Part shown: positions 8,075-17,752 of the stretch, in pieces
Numbering within the stretch: position 1 is the stretch's first letter
Layout of the letters: the number at the start of each line of letters is the position of its first letter
Origin: Pseudomonadota bacterium
GTDB lineage: Bacteria; Pseudomonadota; Gammaproteobacteria; Burkholderiales; Burkholderiaceae_C
Length of the DNA stretch: 64,000 nucleotides
Direction of reading: 5' to 3'
Assembly: GCA_020161145.1 (NCBI GenBank)
Contig: JAIUPQ010000001.1
Location: 620,001-684,000, forward strand
The notes under the pieces: generated by a model
What the model saw: the letters and a program-made list of their open reading frames with translations, nothing else
Told to the model about the DNA's origin: nothing
Databases searched by the model: none
Translations under genes and position numbers: made by a program

Positions 8075-9162
8075 GCGCGTGCACTCCGCCGCCACGGCAG
8101 GCTCAGCGCGCTGCCATGGGTGCGCCACCAGATGGCCGCGCAGGCCAGCACGAACACGCCGCCGTGCAGCATCACCAGCGCCAGCCCCATGCCCACGCGC
8201 CCGCCGGTGACCCAGGCCTGCGAGAGGTTGATGAGGTTGTAGTAGATGACGAAGGCCAGCAGCGCGGCCAGCAGATTCCAGTTGCTGGCTCGGCGCGGGT
8301 TGCTGGCGGCGGTGGCAATGCCCAGCAGCAGCATGTTGGCGGCGGCCAGCGCCAGGCCCAGGCGCCAGGTCAGCTCACCCAGGTGGGTGGGCTTGGGGTC
8401 ACGCAGCAAGGTGAGGCTGTCCAGCGTGCGCGGCGCCGGCTCGTCCCCGCTGGCAGCGATGCCCAGATCGACCCACATGCGAAAGACCTCGAAGCGGGTG
8501 CGCGTGACGGCGCCCGAGCGCGGATCGATCTCGGTGCGGTGGCCTTCGTCCAGCACCACCCAGCGCTCGTCGCCGTCGGCTTCGAGGCGGCCGGCACGGG
8601 CGGTGGTCAGCGACTCGCGGCCCGGCTGCTGATCGACCAGGAAGACGTTGCGGCCCACGCCGCCCTCGGCCTCGCGCTCGATGAAGAACACGCGCCGGCC
8701 GTCACCGGAACTTTGGAACAGGCCGGGTGCCACGCGCAGCACGTCGGTGCGCTGCTCGTAGCGGGTGCGCAGCTCGGCGGTCTGGCGGTTGGTCCAGGGC
8801 CAGGCCACCAGCGCCAGCAGGCCGATGACCACCAGCACCGGTGCCCCCATGCGCAGCACGGGCCGCACGAAACGCGCCAGGCTCACGCCGCTGGAAAACC
8901 AGATCACCATTTCGCTGCCGCGGTACATGCGCCCCAGCGTGACCACGATGGCCACGAACAGCGACAGCGCCAGCATGGTGGGCATCTGGCCCAGCGCCAG
9001 ATACGACAGCAGCAGCACCACGTCCTGCGGTGCCACATTGCCCTTGGCGGCCATGTTCAGCGTGCGCACCAGCATCATCGTCCAGACGATGGTCAGCACC
9101 ACGACCAGCGTCGCGCCGAAGGCGCGCGCCAGCTCTTTGCGCACGGACGAATCGAATACCAT
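8071..9162 (-). CDS. lptF: LPS export ABC transporter permease LptF
   Basis: A 363-residue partner of LptG with the same six-helix plus periplasmic domain architecture. The N-terminus reads [20 protein letters not shown], followed by [19 protein letters not shown], matching LptF. ATG 9162 is used; a TTG one codon upstream is possible. It is the first gene of the minus-strand unit and is divergent from pepA with only 32 bp between the start codons, the arrangement conserved in many proteobacteria. Promoters for both directions must therefore overlap the coding ends. Confidence 0.93.
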   Translation of the reverse strand: MVFDSSVRKELARAFGATLVVVLTIVWTMMLVRTLNMAAKGNVAPQDVVLLLSYLALGQMPTMLALSLFVAIVVTLGRMYRGSEMVIWFSSGVSLARFVRPVLRMGAPVLVVIGLLALVAWPWTNRQTAELRTRYEQRTDVLRVAPGLFQSSGDGRRVFFIEREAEGGVGRNVFLVDQQPGRESLTTARAGRLEADGDERWVVLDEGHRTEIDPRSGAVTRTRFEVFRMWVDLGIAASGDEPAPRTLDSLTLLRDPKPTHLGELTWRLGLALAAANMLLLGIATAASNPRRASNWNLLAALLAFVIYYNLINLSQAWVTGGRVGMGLALVMLHGGVFVLACAAIWWRTHGSALSLPWRRSARA

Positions 9163-9194
9163 CAACCGTTTCAGATAGCCAACCGAGACGCATT

Positions 9195-10649
9195 ATGGAC
9201 TTTCAGATCTCTGCACTCGCGGCCGATGCGGCCAGCGCTGCCGCCGCCGATGCCCTGCTGGTGGTGGTGCCGGCCGGCGAGGCCAAGACCGGTGACGCGG
9301 CGCTGGATGCGCTGATTGCGCGCGTGGTCAAACAAGGCGATTTCGAGCGCAAGGCCGGCAGCGCGCTCTACCTTCAGGGCGCCGAAGGCATCAAGGCCAC
9401 GCGCGTGCTGCTGGTGGGCGCGGCCAGCCTCGCCGGCAAGGCCGTGCGCAAGGCGCTGGACGCGGGCCTCGCCGGGCTCAAGGGCCGCAACGTCAAGCAC
9501 CTGGCGGTGGCGCTGGTGGGCGGCGCGCCCACGGCCGTCCATGCCGAGGCGCTGGTCTGCGCCATGGAGCAGGCCAGCTACACCTACACCCAGACCAAGC
9601 CCAGCGCCAAGGTGGTGGCCACGCCGGCCAAGGTCACGCTGCTGACCGACAAGGCCGGCCTGGCTGGTGCCCGCGCGGCCATCAAGCAAGGACTGGGCGT
9701 GGCCGAGGGCGTGCGCCTGGCGCGCACGCTGGGCAATATGCCGGCCAACTTCTGCACGCCCACCTACCTGGGTACCGAGGCCAAGCGCCTGGCCAAAGAG
9801 GGCGGCATGAAGGCCCAGGTGCTGGGGCTCAAGGAGATCGAGAAGCTGGGCATGGGCTCCTTCCTGTCGGTCACGCGCGGCTCGGTGCAGCCGCCGGCCT
9901 TCATCGTGCTGGAGTACCAGGGCGCTGGCGCCAAGGCCGCACCCGTGGTGCTGGTGGGCAAGGGCATCACCTTCGACACCGGCGGCATCTCGCTCAAGCC
10001 CGGTGCCGACATGGACGAAATGAAGTTCGACATGTGCGGCGCCGCCGCCGTGCTGGGCACCATGCGGGCGGTGGCCGAACTCAAGCCCAAGGTCAACGTG
10101 GTGGCCCTGGTGCCGACCTGCGAGAACATGCCCAGCGGCGTGGCCACCAAGCCGGGCGACGTGGTCACCAGCATGTCGGGTCAGACCATCGAAGTCCTCA
10201 ACACCGATGCCGAAGGCCGCCTCATCCTGTGTGATGCGCTGACCTACGCCGAGCGATTCAAGCCGCAGGCCGTGGTCGACGTGGCCACGCTGACCGGCGC
10301 CATCATCATTGGCCTGGGCAACCACAACCTGGGTCTCTATGCCAGCGATGACAAACTGGCCGACGACTTGCTGGCCGCCTCCAAAGAGGCGCTGGATCCG
10401 GCCTGGCGCATGCCGCTGGACGAAGAGTACGACGAGGCGCTCAAGAGCAACTTCGCCGACATGGCCAACGTGGGCTCGCGCGCGGGCGGCTCCATCACCG
10501 CCGCCAAGTTCCTGCAGCGCTACACCGGCAGCTACGCCTGGGCGCACCTGGACATCGCCGGTGTCTCGCACAAGAGTGGCGCGCAAAAAGGCGCCACCGG
10601 CCGGCCGGTGGGGCTGCTGACGCACTTCGTGCTGAACCGCGCCAAGTAA
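9195..10649 (+). CDS. pepA: Leucyl aminopeptidase PepA (M17)
   Basis: A 484-residue M17 aminopeptidase. All metal ligands are in place with the spacing of E. coli PepA: K256, D261 ([10 protein letters not shown]), D279 ([10 protein letters not shown]), D338 and E340 with catalytic R342 in the signature NTDAEGRL. It removes N-terminal residues from peptides as a di-zinc hexamer in the cytoplasm; some homologues also bind DNA. ATG 9195 ([12 protein letters not shown]) is chosen because upstream extensions would run into lptF. It is followed at 4 bp by holC. Confidence 0.95.
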   Translation: MDFQISALAADAASAAAADALLVVVPAGEAKTGDAALDALIARVVKQGDFERKAGSALYLQGAEGIKATRVLLVGAASLAGKAVRKALDAGLAGLKGRNVKHLAVALVGGAPTAVHAEALVCAMEQASYTYTQTKPSAKVVATPAKVTLLTDKAGLAGARAAIKQGLGVAEGVRLARTLGNMPANFCTPTYLGTEAKRLAKEGGMKAQVLGLKEIEKLGMGSFLSVTRGSVQPPAFIVLEYQGAGAKAAPVVLVGKGITFDTGGISLKPGADMDEMKFDMCGAAAVLGTMRAVAELKPKVNVVALVPTCENMPSGVATKPGDVVTSMSGQTIEVLNTDAEGRLILCDALTYAERFKPQAVVDVATLTGAIIIGLGNHNLGLYASDDKLADDLLAASKEALDPAWRMPLDEEYDEALKSNFADMANVGSRAGGSITAAKFLQRYTGSYAWAHLDIAGVSHKSGAQKGATGRPVGLLTHFVLNRAK

Positions 10650-10653
10650 GCCC

Positions 10654-11076
10654 ATGGCGGTGGCCGTGGAGTTCCGCACCGGGCTGGCCGACCGGCTGGC
10701 CTATGCGGCGGGCTGGCTGCGCCAGGCTGCCGCGCACCGGGCGCGCGTGCGGGTGGCCGCCAGCGCGGCCGATCTGGCGGCGCTCGACGGCCTGCTCTGG
10801 ACGGCCCAGCCCGGCGACTTCATCGCCCATGCCACCACCCGCGAGGATGGCAGCTACCCGCCCGGGCTGGCACGCACCCTGATCTGGCTGGGCAGCGGGC
10901 CGGTGCCCGGCGACGCGCCCACGCTGCTGCTCAACCTGGGCGCGGATGTGGCCGACCTGGCCGGCTACAGCCGCATCATTGAACTCGTCGCCACCGCCCC
11001 TGAAGCGACGGCGGCGGGCCGCCAGCGCTGGCGCTGGTACCAGGCCCAGGGCCTCACGCCCACACGGCCGACCTAG
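10654..11076 (+). CDS. holC: DNA polymerase III subunit chi
   Basis: A 140-residue protein with the HolC pattern: VEFRTGLADRLAYAAGWLRQ at the start, DLAALDGLLWTAQPGDFIAH in the middle and RWRWYQAQGL near the end. The chi subunit links the clamp loader to single-stranded DNA-binding protein at the replication fork. It follows pepA by 4 bp, the gene order seen across proteobacteria, although the valS gene often found next is absent here. The N-terminus is somewhat divergent from E. coli. Confidence 0.85.
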   Translation: MAVAVEFRTGLADRLAYAAGWLRQAAAHRARVRVAASAADLAALDGLLWTAQPGDFIAHATTREDGSYPPGLARTLIWLGSGPVPGDAPTLLLNLGADVADLAGYSRIIELVATAPEATAAGRQRWRWYQAQGLTPTRPT

Positions 11077-11087
11077 TGTTTCACCTA

Positions 11088-11115
11088 GTGTCAATTTTGG
11101 CTTCCGACCTACAAT
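11088..11115 (+). promoter_or_regulatory. Promoter for the branched-chain amino-acid binding protein gene
   Basis: A strong -10 TACAAT (11110-11115) stands 16 nt after a weak GTGTCA -35 (11088-11093). The predicted start lies near 11122, leaving a leader of about 28 nt with AGAGGA (11136-11141) 8 nt before the ATG. Two copies of ACCTAGTGT lie just upstream (11071-11079, 11083-11091), a short direct repeat that could bind a regulator. Confidence 0.45.
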
Positions 11116-11149
11116 CCACGCGGCTTTTCCATCCTAGAGGATTCACCCG

Positions 11150-12337
11150 ATGCGTACCACTCTCCTGACCCTGACTGCCGTTTCCGTGGCTCTGCTGGCC
11201 GCTTGCGGCAAGAAAGAAGAAGCTGCTCCGGCGGCGGGTTCGGCCCCGGCTGCCGCTGCCCCCAGCGAGCTGATCATCAAGATCGGCCACGTCGGCCCCA
11301 CCAGTGGCGCCATTGCCCACCTGGGCAAGGACAACGAGATGGGCGCGCGCATGGCCATCGACGACCTCAACGCCCAGGGCGTCGAGATCGGTGGGCGCAA
11401 GGCCAAGTTCGAGCTGCTGGCCGAAGACGATGCGGGCGACCCCAAGCAGGGCACCGCGGCCGCTCAGAAGCTGGCTGACGCCAAGGTCAACGGCGTGGTC
11501 GGCCACCTGAACTCCGGCACCACCATCCCGGCTTCCAAGGTCTACAGCGACGCTGGCATCCCGCAGATCTCGCCCTCGGCGACCAACCCCAAGTACACCC
11601 AGCAGGGCTACAAGACCACCTTCCGCGTGGTGGCCAACGACGGCCAGCTGGGCGGCACGCTGGGCCGCTACGCCATCGAAAAGCTGGGCGGCAAGACCAT
11701 TGCCGTCATCGACGACCGCACGGCCTACGGCCAGGGTGTGGCCGACGAATTCGAGAAGGGCGTCAACGCCGCTGGCGGCAAGGTCGTCAAGCGCGAATTC
11801 ACCAACGACAAGGCCACCGACTTCACCGCCATCCTGACCACCATCAAGGCCAGCAAGCCCGACGTGGTGTTCTACGGCGGCATGGACGCCGTGGCCGGCC
11901 CCATGCTGCGCCAGATGAAGCAACTGGGCATCAAGGCCAAGTTCATGGGTGGCGACGGCGTCTGCACGGGCGAGCTGCCGAAGCTGGCCGCCGGCTCCAT
12001 GGCCGATGACCAGGTGGTCTGCGCCGAAGCGGGCGGTGTCGAAGGCGAGCAGAAAGTGGGCATGGACAAGTTCAAGGCCGACTTCAAGCAGAAGTTCGGT
12101 GTGGACGTCCAGATCTACGCGCCCTATGTCTATGACGCCACCATGATCCTGGTCGACTCCATGAAGCGTGCGGGCTCGGCCGATCCGGCTGCCTACCTGC
12201 CCGAAGTCGGCAAGACCGACTACAACGGCGTGACCGGCAAGATCGCGTTCGACGAGCATGGCGACATCAAGAACGGTGCGCTGACGCTCTACACCTACAA
12301 GGGTGGCAACCGCGAGCAGATCGCCGTGGTGCGCTGA
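11150..12337 (+). CDS. Branched-chain amino acid ABC transporter substrate-binding lipoprotein (LivK-like)
   Basis: A 395-residue periplasmic-binding protein of the Leu/Ile/Val type. The signal sequence ends in a lipobox, VALLAAC, so Cys20 is probably lipidated and the protein anchored to a membrane. After a short Ala/Pro linker the mature domain begins IIKIGHVGPTSGAIAHLGKD; the ligand-binding blocks NDGQLGGTLGRYAIEKLGG and DVVFYGGMDAVAGP fit the family. No permease or ATPase genes are adjacent, so it is an orphan receptor that must work with a Liv transporter elsewhere. It has its own promoter and a strong terminator. Confidence 0.9.
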   Translation: MRTTLLTLTAVSVALLAACGKKEEAAPAAGSAPAAAAPSELIIKIGHVGPTSGAIAHLGKDNEMGARMAIDDLNAQGVEIGGRKAKFELLAEDDAGDPKQGTAAAQKLADAKVNGVVGHLNSGTTIPASKVYSDAGIPQISPSATNPKYTQQGYKTTFRVVANDGQLGGTLGRYAIEKLGGKTIAVIDDRTAYGQGVADEFEKGVNAAGGKVVKREFTNDKATDFTAILTTIKASKPDVVFYGGMDAVAGPMLRQMKQLGIKAKFMGGDGVCTGELPKLAAGSMADDQVVCAEAGGVEGEQKVGMDKFKADFKQKFGVDVQIYAPYVYDATMILVDSMKRAGSADPAAYLPEVGKTDYNGVTGKIAFDEHGDIKNGALTLYTYKGGNREQIAVVR

Positions 12338-12360
12338 TCTCAGCCATCATCACCTGACCC

Positions 12361-12385
12361 AAGCCCCGCAGCCGCGGGGCTTTTT
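12361..12385 (+). terminator. Rho-independent terminator after the binding-protein gene
   Basis: A perfect 9-bp stem AAGCCCCGC/GCGGGGCTT with a 4-nt loop (AGCC) runs straight into a T-run. It lies 23 bp after the stop codon and isolates the gene from fhs. Confidence 0.88.
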
Positions 12386-12408
12386 CGTTGCATAGAAGGC
12401 TGTTTCCC

Positions 12409-14055
12409 ATGGCACTGTCCGACATCGAGATCGCCCAGCAGGCAAAACTGGAGCGCATCCAGCCGCTGGCCGAACGCAAGCTGGGCCTGTCGGCCGACGA
12501 CCTCATTCCCTATGGCCACACCAAGGCCAAGCTGACGCTGGCGGCCATTGCCCGGCTGCAGGACAGGCCCGACGGCAAGCTCATCCTCGTCACCGCCATC
12601 AGCCCCACGCCGGCCGGCGAGGGCAAGACCACCACCACCGTGGGCCTGGGCGATGGCCTCGGCCGCATCGGCCAGCGCGCCGCCATCGCGCTGCGCGAGC
12701 CCTCGATGGGCCCGGTGTTCGGCATGAAAGGTGGCGCAGCCGGCGGCGGCCACGCCCAGGTGGTGCCCATGGAGGACATCAACCTGCATTTCACCGGCGA
12801 CTTCGCCGCCATTGCATTGGCGCACAACCTGCTGTCGGCCGCGCTGGACAACCACGTCCACCACGGCAACGCCCTGGGCATCGACGTGCGCCGCGTCAGC
12901 TGGGGCCGCGTGGTCGACATGAACGACCGTGCGCTGCGCCGCATCACCGCCGGCCTGGGCGGCCCCGCCAACGGCTACCCACGTGAAGACCGCTTCGACA
13001 TCGTCGTGGCCTCCGAGGTCATGGCCATCCTGTGCCTGGCCACCTCGCTGGCCGATCTGAAGGCGCGGCTGGGCCGCATCGTCGTGGCCTATACGCGGGA
13101 GAAGAACGCGGTGACGGCGGCCGACCTGAAGGTGCACGGCGCCATGGCCGCGTTGCTCAAGGACGCGTTGATGCCCAACCTGGTGCAGACGCTGGAGGGC
13201 ACGCCGGCCTTGCTGCATGGCGGGCCGTTCGCCAACATTGCCCACGGCTGCAACTCGGTGATGGCCACGCGCGCCGCGCTCAAGCTGGCCGACTACGTGG
13301 TGACCGAGGCCGGCTTCGGCGCCGACCTGGGCGCCGAGAAGTTCGTCAACATCAAATGCCGCAAGACGGGCCTGCGCGCCGCCTGCGCCGTCATCGTGGC
13401 CACCGTGCGGGCGCTGCGCTACCACGGCCATGGCGACCTGACGGCCGGCCTGCCCAACCTGCTGCGCCACATCGAGAACGTGCGGCTGCACTACGGCCTG
13501 GTGCCCATCGTCTGCATCAACCGCTTCGACGCCGACACCAGCGAAGAGCTGGCCACCATCACCCGGGCCTGTGCGGCGGCGGGCGCCTCCTGCGTCACCG
13601 CCACCCATTGGGCGGAGGGTGGCCGCGGCGCCGAGGCGCTGGCGCGTGAGGTCGTGCGCGCCTGTGCCGAGCCGCCACTGCCTTACACGCCCATGTACGA
13701 CGACGCCAAGCCGCTGGCCGACAAGATCGCCGCCGTGGCCACACGCATCTACCGGGCCGCCAGCGTGCAGTACGAGCCCAAGGCCATCGGCCAGTTGGCC
13801 GAGTTGCAGGAGGGTGGCTATGGCCACTTCCCGGTGTGCATCGCCAAGACGCCGTACTCGTTCGGCGGCGACGCCAAGCAGATTGGTGCCGTCAGCGGCC
13901 ACACCCTCACCGTGCGCGAGCTGCGGCTCAACGCCGGCGCCGAGTTCGTCACCGCCATCTGCGGCGACATCATGACCATGCCCGGCCTGCCCAAGGTGCC
14001 TGCTGCCGAGCACATCGACGTGGATGACGACGGCCGCATCAGTGGGCTGTTCTAA
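12409..14055 (+). CDS. fhs: Formate--tetrahydrofolate ligase
   Basis: A 548-residue enzyme that makes 10-formyl-tetrahydrofolate from formate, THF and ATP. The nucleotide-binding loop [10 protein letters not shown] spans about residues 67-76. The conserved [20 protein letters not shown] and [12 protein letters not shown] blocks are present, and length matches the family. ATG 12409 ([11 protein letters not shown]) is preferred to an in-frame ATG at 12388 because family members start this way. Codons are highly GC-biased like its neighbours. The FolD gene 10 kb away provides the alternative route to the same product. Confidence 0.95.
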   Translation: MALSDIEIAQQAKLERIQPLAERKLGLSADDLIPYGHTKAKLTLAAIARLQDRPDGKLILVTAISPTPAGEGKTTTTVGLGDGLGRIGQRAAIALREPSMGPVFGMKGGAAGGGHAQVVPMEDINLHFTGDFAAIALAHNLLSAALDNHVHHGNALGIDVRRVSWGRVVDMNDRALRRITAGLGGPANGYPREDRFDIVVASEVMAILCLATSLADLKARLGRIVVAYTREKNAVTAADLKVHGAMAALLKDALMPNLVQTLEGTPALLHGGPFANIAHGCNSVMATRAALKLADYVVTEAGFGADLGAEKFVNIKCRKTGLRAACAVIVATVRALRYHGHGDLTAGLPNLLRHIENVRLHYGLVPIVCINRFDADTSEELATITRACAAAGASCVTATHWAEGGRGAEALAREVVRACAEPPLPYTPMYDDAKPLADKIAAVATRIYRAASVQYEPKAIGQLAELQEGGYGHFPVCIAKTPYSFGGDAKQIGAVSGHTLTVRELRLNAGAEFVTAICGDIMTMPGLPKVPAAEHIDVDDDGRISGLF

Positions 14056-14092
14056 TGACGGCTGTATTCATCGGTCATCAACGGAGTTCCTT

Positions 14093-14488
14093 ATGAGCCT
14101 GTTCAGCAACATCCTCGCCAAACTGGGCCTGGGCAACAAGGCCGAGGCGGCCCCCGCGCCGGCACCGGTGGCTGCCGCACCGGCGGCCCCTGCGGCGGCG
14201 CCCGCACCCGCCGCACCGCTGGCCATCGACGTGGTCGACGTGGTGGCCCAGCTTGAAGTCATGGCCAAGGCCAACCCCGAGAAGCTGAACTGGCGCACCT
14301 CCATCGTCGACCTGCTCAAGCTGCTGGGCCTGGACAGCAGCTTTGGCGCCCGCAAGCAACTGGCCACCGAACTGGGCTGCCCCGCCGACAAGATGGGCGA
14401 TTCGGCCCAGATGAACATGTGGCTGCACAAAACCGTGCTGCAGAAGATCGCTGCCAACGGCGGCAACATCCCGGCCGAGCTGCTGTAA
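14093..14488 (+). CDS. DUF3597 domain protein
   Basis: A 131-residue protein. The first 20 residues (MSLFSNILAKLGLGNKAEAA) form an amphipathic helix. A flexible Ala/Pro linker follows (about residues 21-45), then a compact domain ending GDSAQMNMWLHKTVLQKIAA; the whole matches DUF3597, a family of unknown function that resembles LysM-associated small proteins. It is cytoplasmic or membrane-surface bound; no signal peptide is evident. GGAGTT precedes the ATG. A terminator follows, so it is probably the last gene after fhs or monocistronic. Confidence 0.8.
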   Translation: MSLFSNILAKLGLGNKAEAAPAPAPVAAAPAAPAAAPAPAAPLAIDVVDVVAQLEVMAKANPEKLNWRTSIVDLLKLLGLDSSFGARKQLATELGCPADKMGDSAQMNMWLHKTVLQKIAANGGNIPAELL

Positions 14489-14507
14489 GCTGCCCTGCGC
14501 CCGCCCC

Positions 14508-14534
14508 AAACGCCGCTCGCTGAGCGGCGTTTTT
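14508..14534 (+). terminator. Rho-independent terminator after the DUF3597 gene
   Basis: Stem AACGCCGCTC/GAGCGGCGTT with a 3-nt loop, followed by a run of T. It marks the left boundary of the accessory AraC-aldolase-MFS block. Confidence 0.88.
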
Positions 14535-14591
14535 CGAGGTGGCCCCTCGTTGTGTACCCACGACCCACGCCTGACCTTGTGGAGTCCGGTT

Positions 14592-15401
14592 TTGTCCGAA
14601 GAGGTTCACTACAGCAGAGCCAATGACTTCCCCGGCCTGGTGCTGGGGACGGCCCGGTTCGCGGCCTTTCGATTCGAGCCGCACTACCACCTGGACTCCC
14701 ACATTGCCCTGATCGCAGAGGGCGTCCAGCGTCAGTCCTTTCGCGGGGAGTCGCTGGTCCTGGGCAGGGGCACCATCCAGTTGATGCCGGCTGGGGAAGT
14801 TCACGACGGGATCGCTGGGGCAGACGAGTCCTACACGCTGCGCACGTTCCGGCTCTCGTCGGACCTGCTCAAGGGCCTGGGCGAAGAGGTCACGGGCAAG
14901 CACGCCCTCCCATCACTCGCACCGGCAGTCGTCCGTGACCAAGCCCTCGCGGAAAGGCTGCTCGCCATTCATCGCGCATTGGAAGCCTCACCTGCCAACC
15001 CGCTTGTGAACGACACCCGCGTGCTGGAGCTGTTCGAGTCGCTGTTCTCGCGCCTGCTGCGACCCGCGCCGGTCGATATTCCGGGCACCTTGTCGCAACC
15101 CCAACTGCGGCGGCTGCGCGAGTTCATGGAGGCCCACATTGCCGACAAGATCGTGCTGGACGATCTGGCGCGCACGCTGAACCTGGACCGATTTCGCTTC
15201 CTCAAGCTGTTCAAGCGCACGGTCGGCATGACACCGCACGCCTGGCTCGTTCGCCTGCGGCTGGAAAAGGCCATCGAGATGATCAAGGCCAAAGGTGGGT
15301 GGTCCATCGCCGAGGTCGCCCATGCGGTCGGCTTCTTTGACCAAAGCCACTTCACGCGCGCCTTCCGGCAGGCGTACGGCATCACGCCGTCGAGCTTCTA
15401 G
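14592..15401 (+). CDS. AraC family transcriptional regulator
   Basis: A 269-residue regulator. The N-terminal half is a cupin-like sensor domain (FEPHYHLDSHIALIAEG, LMPAGEVHDG). The C-terminal half holds two helix-turn-helix motifs: IVLDDLARTLNLDRFRFLKL and SIAEVAHAVGFFDQSHFTRA, followed by FRQAYGITPSSF. The start is uncertain: no ATG exists upstream of the cupin. TTG 14592 has GGAG 7 nt before it and is preferred; TTG 14550 would add 14 residues. It is likely to control the two genes downstream, which is inferred from adjacency. Confidence 0.85.
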   Translation: MSEEVHYSRANDFPGLVLGTARFAAFRFEPHYHLDSHIALIAEGVQRQSFRGESLVLGRGTIQLMPAGEVHDGIAGADESYTLRTFRLSSDLLKGLGEEVTGKHALPSLAPAVVRDQALAERLLAIHRALEASPANPLVNDTRVLELFESLFSRLLRPAPVDIPGTLSQPQLRRLREFMEAHIADKIVLDDLARTLNLDRFRFLKLFKRTVGMTPHAWLVRLRLEKAIEMIKAKGGWSIAEVAHAVGFFDQSHFTRAFRQAYGITPSSF

Positions 15402-15497
15402 CGCACGGGGGGCAATTTTTTACAAGACCAGCCCGGGGCTACCCGATAAGGTCCGTGGCATGGCGGCACCGCCGTCTTTTCCGCCCAAAGGACCTCC

Positions 15498-16547
15498 ATG
15501 ACTCCCTACAGCTTTCTCGACGACTACAGCGAAGGGGCACACCCAGAGATTCTCGACGCCCTGGTCGAATCCAACCTGTCGCAGCAGGCGCCGTACGGTA
15601 CCGACAGGTTCTCTGCCGAAGCCGCCACGCGCATCAAGGCACGCCTTGGTGCGAGCTTCCAAGGCGACGTCCATTTCGTCCCCGGCGGGACGATGGCCAA
15701 CATCGTGTCCATTTCGAGTTGCCTGCGACCCCACGAGGCGGTCATCGCCGTGGACTCGGGGCACATCGTGGTACGCGAGGCCGGCGCCATCGAGGCCACC
15801 GGGCACAAGCTCATCACGGTGCCGGCCGTCAACGGCAAGCTGACCCCCGCCCACATCGAAGCGGCCCTTGCTGCCAATGGGCATTTCCCGCACATGGCGA
15901 GGCCGCGGCTGCTCTACGTGTCGAACGCGACCGAAACCGGAACCATCTACACACTTGCCGAGCTGCGCGAGATCTCCGCTCTGGCCAGGCAGCGGGGACT
16001 GCTGTTCTTTCTCGATGGCGCGCGCCTGGGCGCCGCGCTGGCTTCGCACAGGAACGACGCCACGCTGGCGGACATAGCCGCCCTGGTGGACCTGTTTTGG
16101 ATCGGTGGCACCAAGGTAGGCGCACTCCTGGGTGAGGCCATCGTGGTCTGCAACCCCGCATTGGCGCAAGACTTTGCCTTCCACATCAAACAACGCGGCG
16201 GCATGCTCGCCAAGGGCCGGCTGCTGGGCATCCAGTTCAATGCGCTGTTCGGGGAACGCGACCTGTACACGGCCAACGCCAGGCACGCCAACGCGATGGC
16301 GTCCAAGCTGGCTTCGGGCATCGCAGCCAAGGGCTATGCCCTGTCTGCCGAGGTCGAGACCAATCAGATTTTCCCGATCCTCCCGGACCCGGTCATCGCC
16401 GCCCTGCAGGCGCATTTCGCCTTCTACGTCTGGAGCAAGGCTTCGCCGGGTCATTCGGTAGTCCGTCTGGTGACCTCGTGGGCCACCGACGAACACCAGG
16501 TGGACAACCTGCTGTCGCGGCTCGGATCGGCCGTGGGGCGGCCATGA
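15498..16547 (+). CDS. PLP-dependent threonine aldolase/beta-eliminating lyase family protein
   Basis: A 349-residue fold-type I PLP enzyme. The Schiff-base lysine is probably K206 in WIGGTKVGALLGEA; FLDGARLGAAL provides the aspartate that contacts the pyridine nitrogen, and FVPGGTMANIV binds phosphate. The family includes low-specificity L-threonine aldolases and related amino-acid lyases, which split beta-hydroxy amino acids to glycine and an aldehyde. AAAGGAC precedes the ATG. The stop overlaps the MFS start in ATGA, so the pair is co-translated: the transporter may move the substrate or product. The precise substrate is unknown. Confidence 0.8.
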   Translation: MTPYSFLDDYSEGAHPEILDALVESNLSQQAPYGTDRFSAEAATRIKARLGASFQGDVHFVPGGTMANIVSISSCLRPHEAVIAVDSGHIVVREAGAIEATGHKLITVPAVNGKLTPAHIEAALAANGHFPHMARPRLLYVSNATETGTIYTLAELREISALARQRGLLFFLDGARLGAALASHRNDATLADIAALVDLFWIGGTKVGALLGEAIVVCNPALAQDFAFHIKQRGGMLAKGRLLGIQFNALFGERDLYTANARHANAMASKLASGIAAKGYALSAEVETNQIFPILPDPVIAALQAHFAFYVWSKASPGHSVVRLVTSWATDEHQVDNLLSRLGSAVGRP

Positions 16548-17752
16548 AGCAGCGTGGGCCATGGGTCTTCGTGCTGGTCGCGTCGGCCATCCTGATGGTC
16601 ACGATGGGCGCGCGGCAGTCCTTGGGGCTGTTCCTGTCGCCGCTGAACACGCACACCGGCTTGGGCATCGCGAGCATCAGCTTCGCCATGGCCATCGCGC
16701 AACTGGTGTGGGGCGCGGTGCAACCTGTGCTCGGCGCCGTGGCTGATCGCTGGGGCCCTGGCCGGGTCATCGTGTTTGGGGCTTTTTTGCTGGCCGCCGG
16801 TTCCGCCCTGACCACCCAGGTCACGAGCGAGTGGGGTCTGATCTTCGCCATCGGCCTGCTGAGTGCGGCAGGAGCGGGAGCGGGGAGCTTTTCGATCCTC
16901 ATCGGCGCGACGGCACAGCGCATCCCGGCTGAACGCCGTTCCTTTGCGGGAGGGGTCATCAATGCCGGCGGCAGCATGGGGCAGTTCGTGTTCGCGCCGC
17001 TCAATCAGGCAGTCATGTCCGCCTACGGCTGGATGCACGCCATGTGGATGATGGCCGTGCTCGCGCTGACCACGGCGCCCATGGCGTGGTGGCTGCGTGG
17101 GGAGCGCAAACCCGCAGCCGCGCAAGGCACCCCAGAGGCCGGCATGTCCCTGAGAGAGCAACTCAAGATCGCGTGCCGGGACCGCAGCTACTGGTGTCTG
17201 CATGCCGGCTTCTTCACCTGTGGGTTTCACATCGCATTCCTCGTCACGCACCTGCCCGGCGAGGTGGCGCTATGCGGTCTGAGCGTGACGGTGGCATCCA
17301 CATCTTTGGCCATCATCGGCTTGACCAACGTCGCGGGCAGTCTGGCCGCCGGTGCGCTGGGCAGCCGTGTGCGCATGAAGATGATCCTGTTCTGGATGTA
17401 CGCATCGCGTGCGGTCGCGATCCTGTTGTACCTGGCCGCACCAAAAGAACCGTGGACCTTCTACATGTTTGCCGCAGTGCTCGGCGCAACCTGGCTGGCC
17501 ACGGTCCCGCCAACCGCAGGGCTGACCGGCAAGCTATTTGGCACCAGATACCTTGCAACGCTGTTCGGCCTGACGCTGCTAAGCCACCAGATCGGCGGCT
17601 TCCTGGGGGCGTGGCTGGGTGGCATTGCGGTGGTGAACACTGGCAGCTATGAATGGATGTGGTGGGCCGACGCGGCGCTGGCGCTGGCCACTGCCTTCGT
17701 GAACCTGCCTGTCAAGGAGGAACGGGTGCCTGCGCGGCTGGCGACGGTCTAG
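16544..17752 (+). CDS. Major facilitator superfamily transporter
   Basis: A 402-residue protein with about 12 hydrophobic helices and the loop 2-3 motif ADRWGPGRV (residues about 68-76), typical of MFS. MGARQSLGLFLSPL in helix 1 resembles the oxalate/formate antiporter-like or monocarboxylate branch (OFA/MCP). ATG 16544 overlaps the lyase stop (ATGA); the in-frame ATG at 16478 lies within the lyase gene and is rejected. It is likely to transport an organic acid or amino acid handled by the upstream enzyme, by inference from the operon. Confidence 0.85.
   Translation: MKQRGPWVFVLVASAILMVTMGARQSLGLFLSPLNTHTGLGIASISFAMAIAQLVWGAVQPVLGAVADRWGPGRVIVFGAFLLAAGSALTTQVTSEWGLIFAIGLLSAAGAGAGSFSILIGATAQRIPAERRSFAGGVINAGGSMGQFVFAPLNQAVMSAYGWMHAMWMMAVLALTTAPMAWWLRGERKPAAAQGTPEAGMSLREQLKIACRDRSYWCLHAGFFTCGFHIAFLVTHLPGEVALCGLSVTVASTSLAIIGLTNVAGSLAAGALGSRVRMKMILFWMYASRAVAILLYLAAPKEPWTFYMFAAVLGATWLATVPPTAGLTGKLFGTRYLATLFGLTLLSHQIGGFLGAWLGGIAVVNTGSYEWMWWADAALALATAFVNLPVKEERVPARLATV

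Noticed and set aside
8075-8128. Longer lptG start
   Set aside because: It would lie inside lptF; the ATGA overlap start gives the conserved [11 protein letters not shown].
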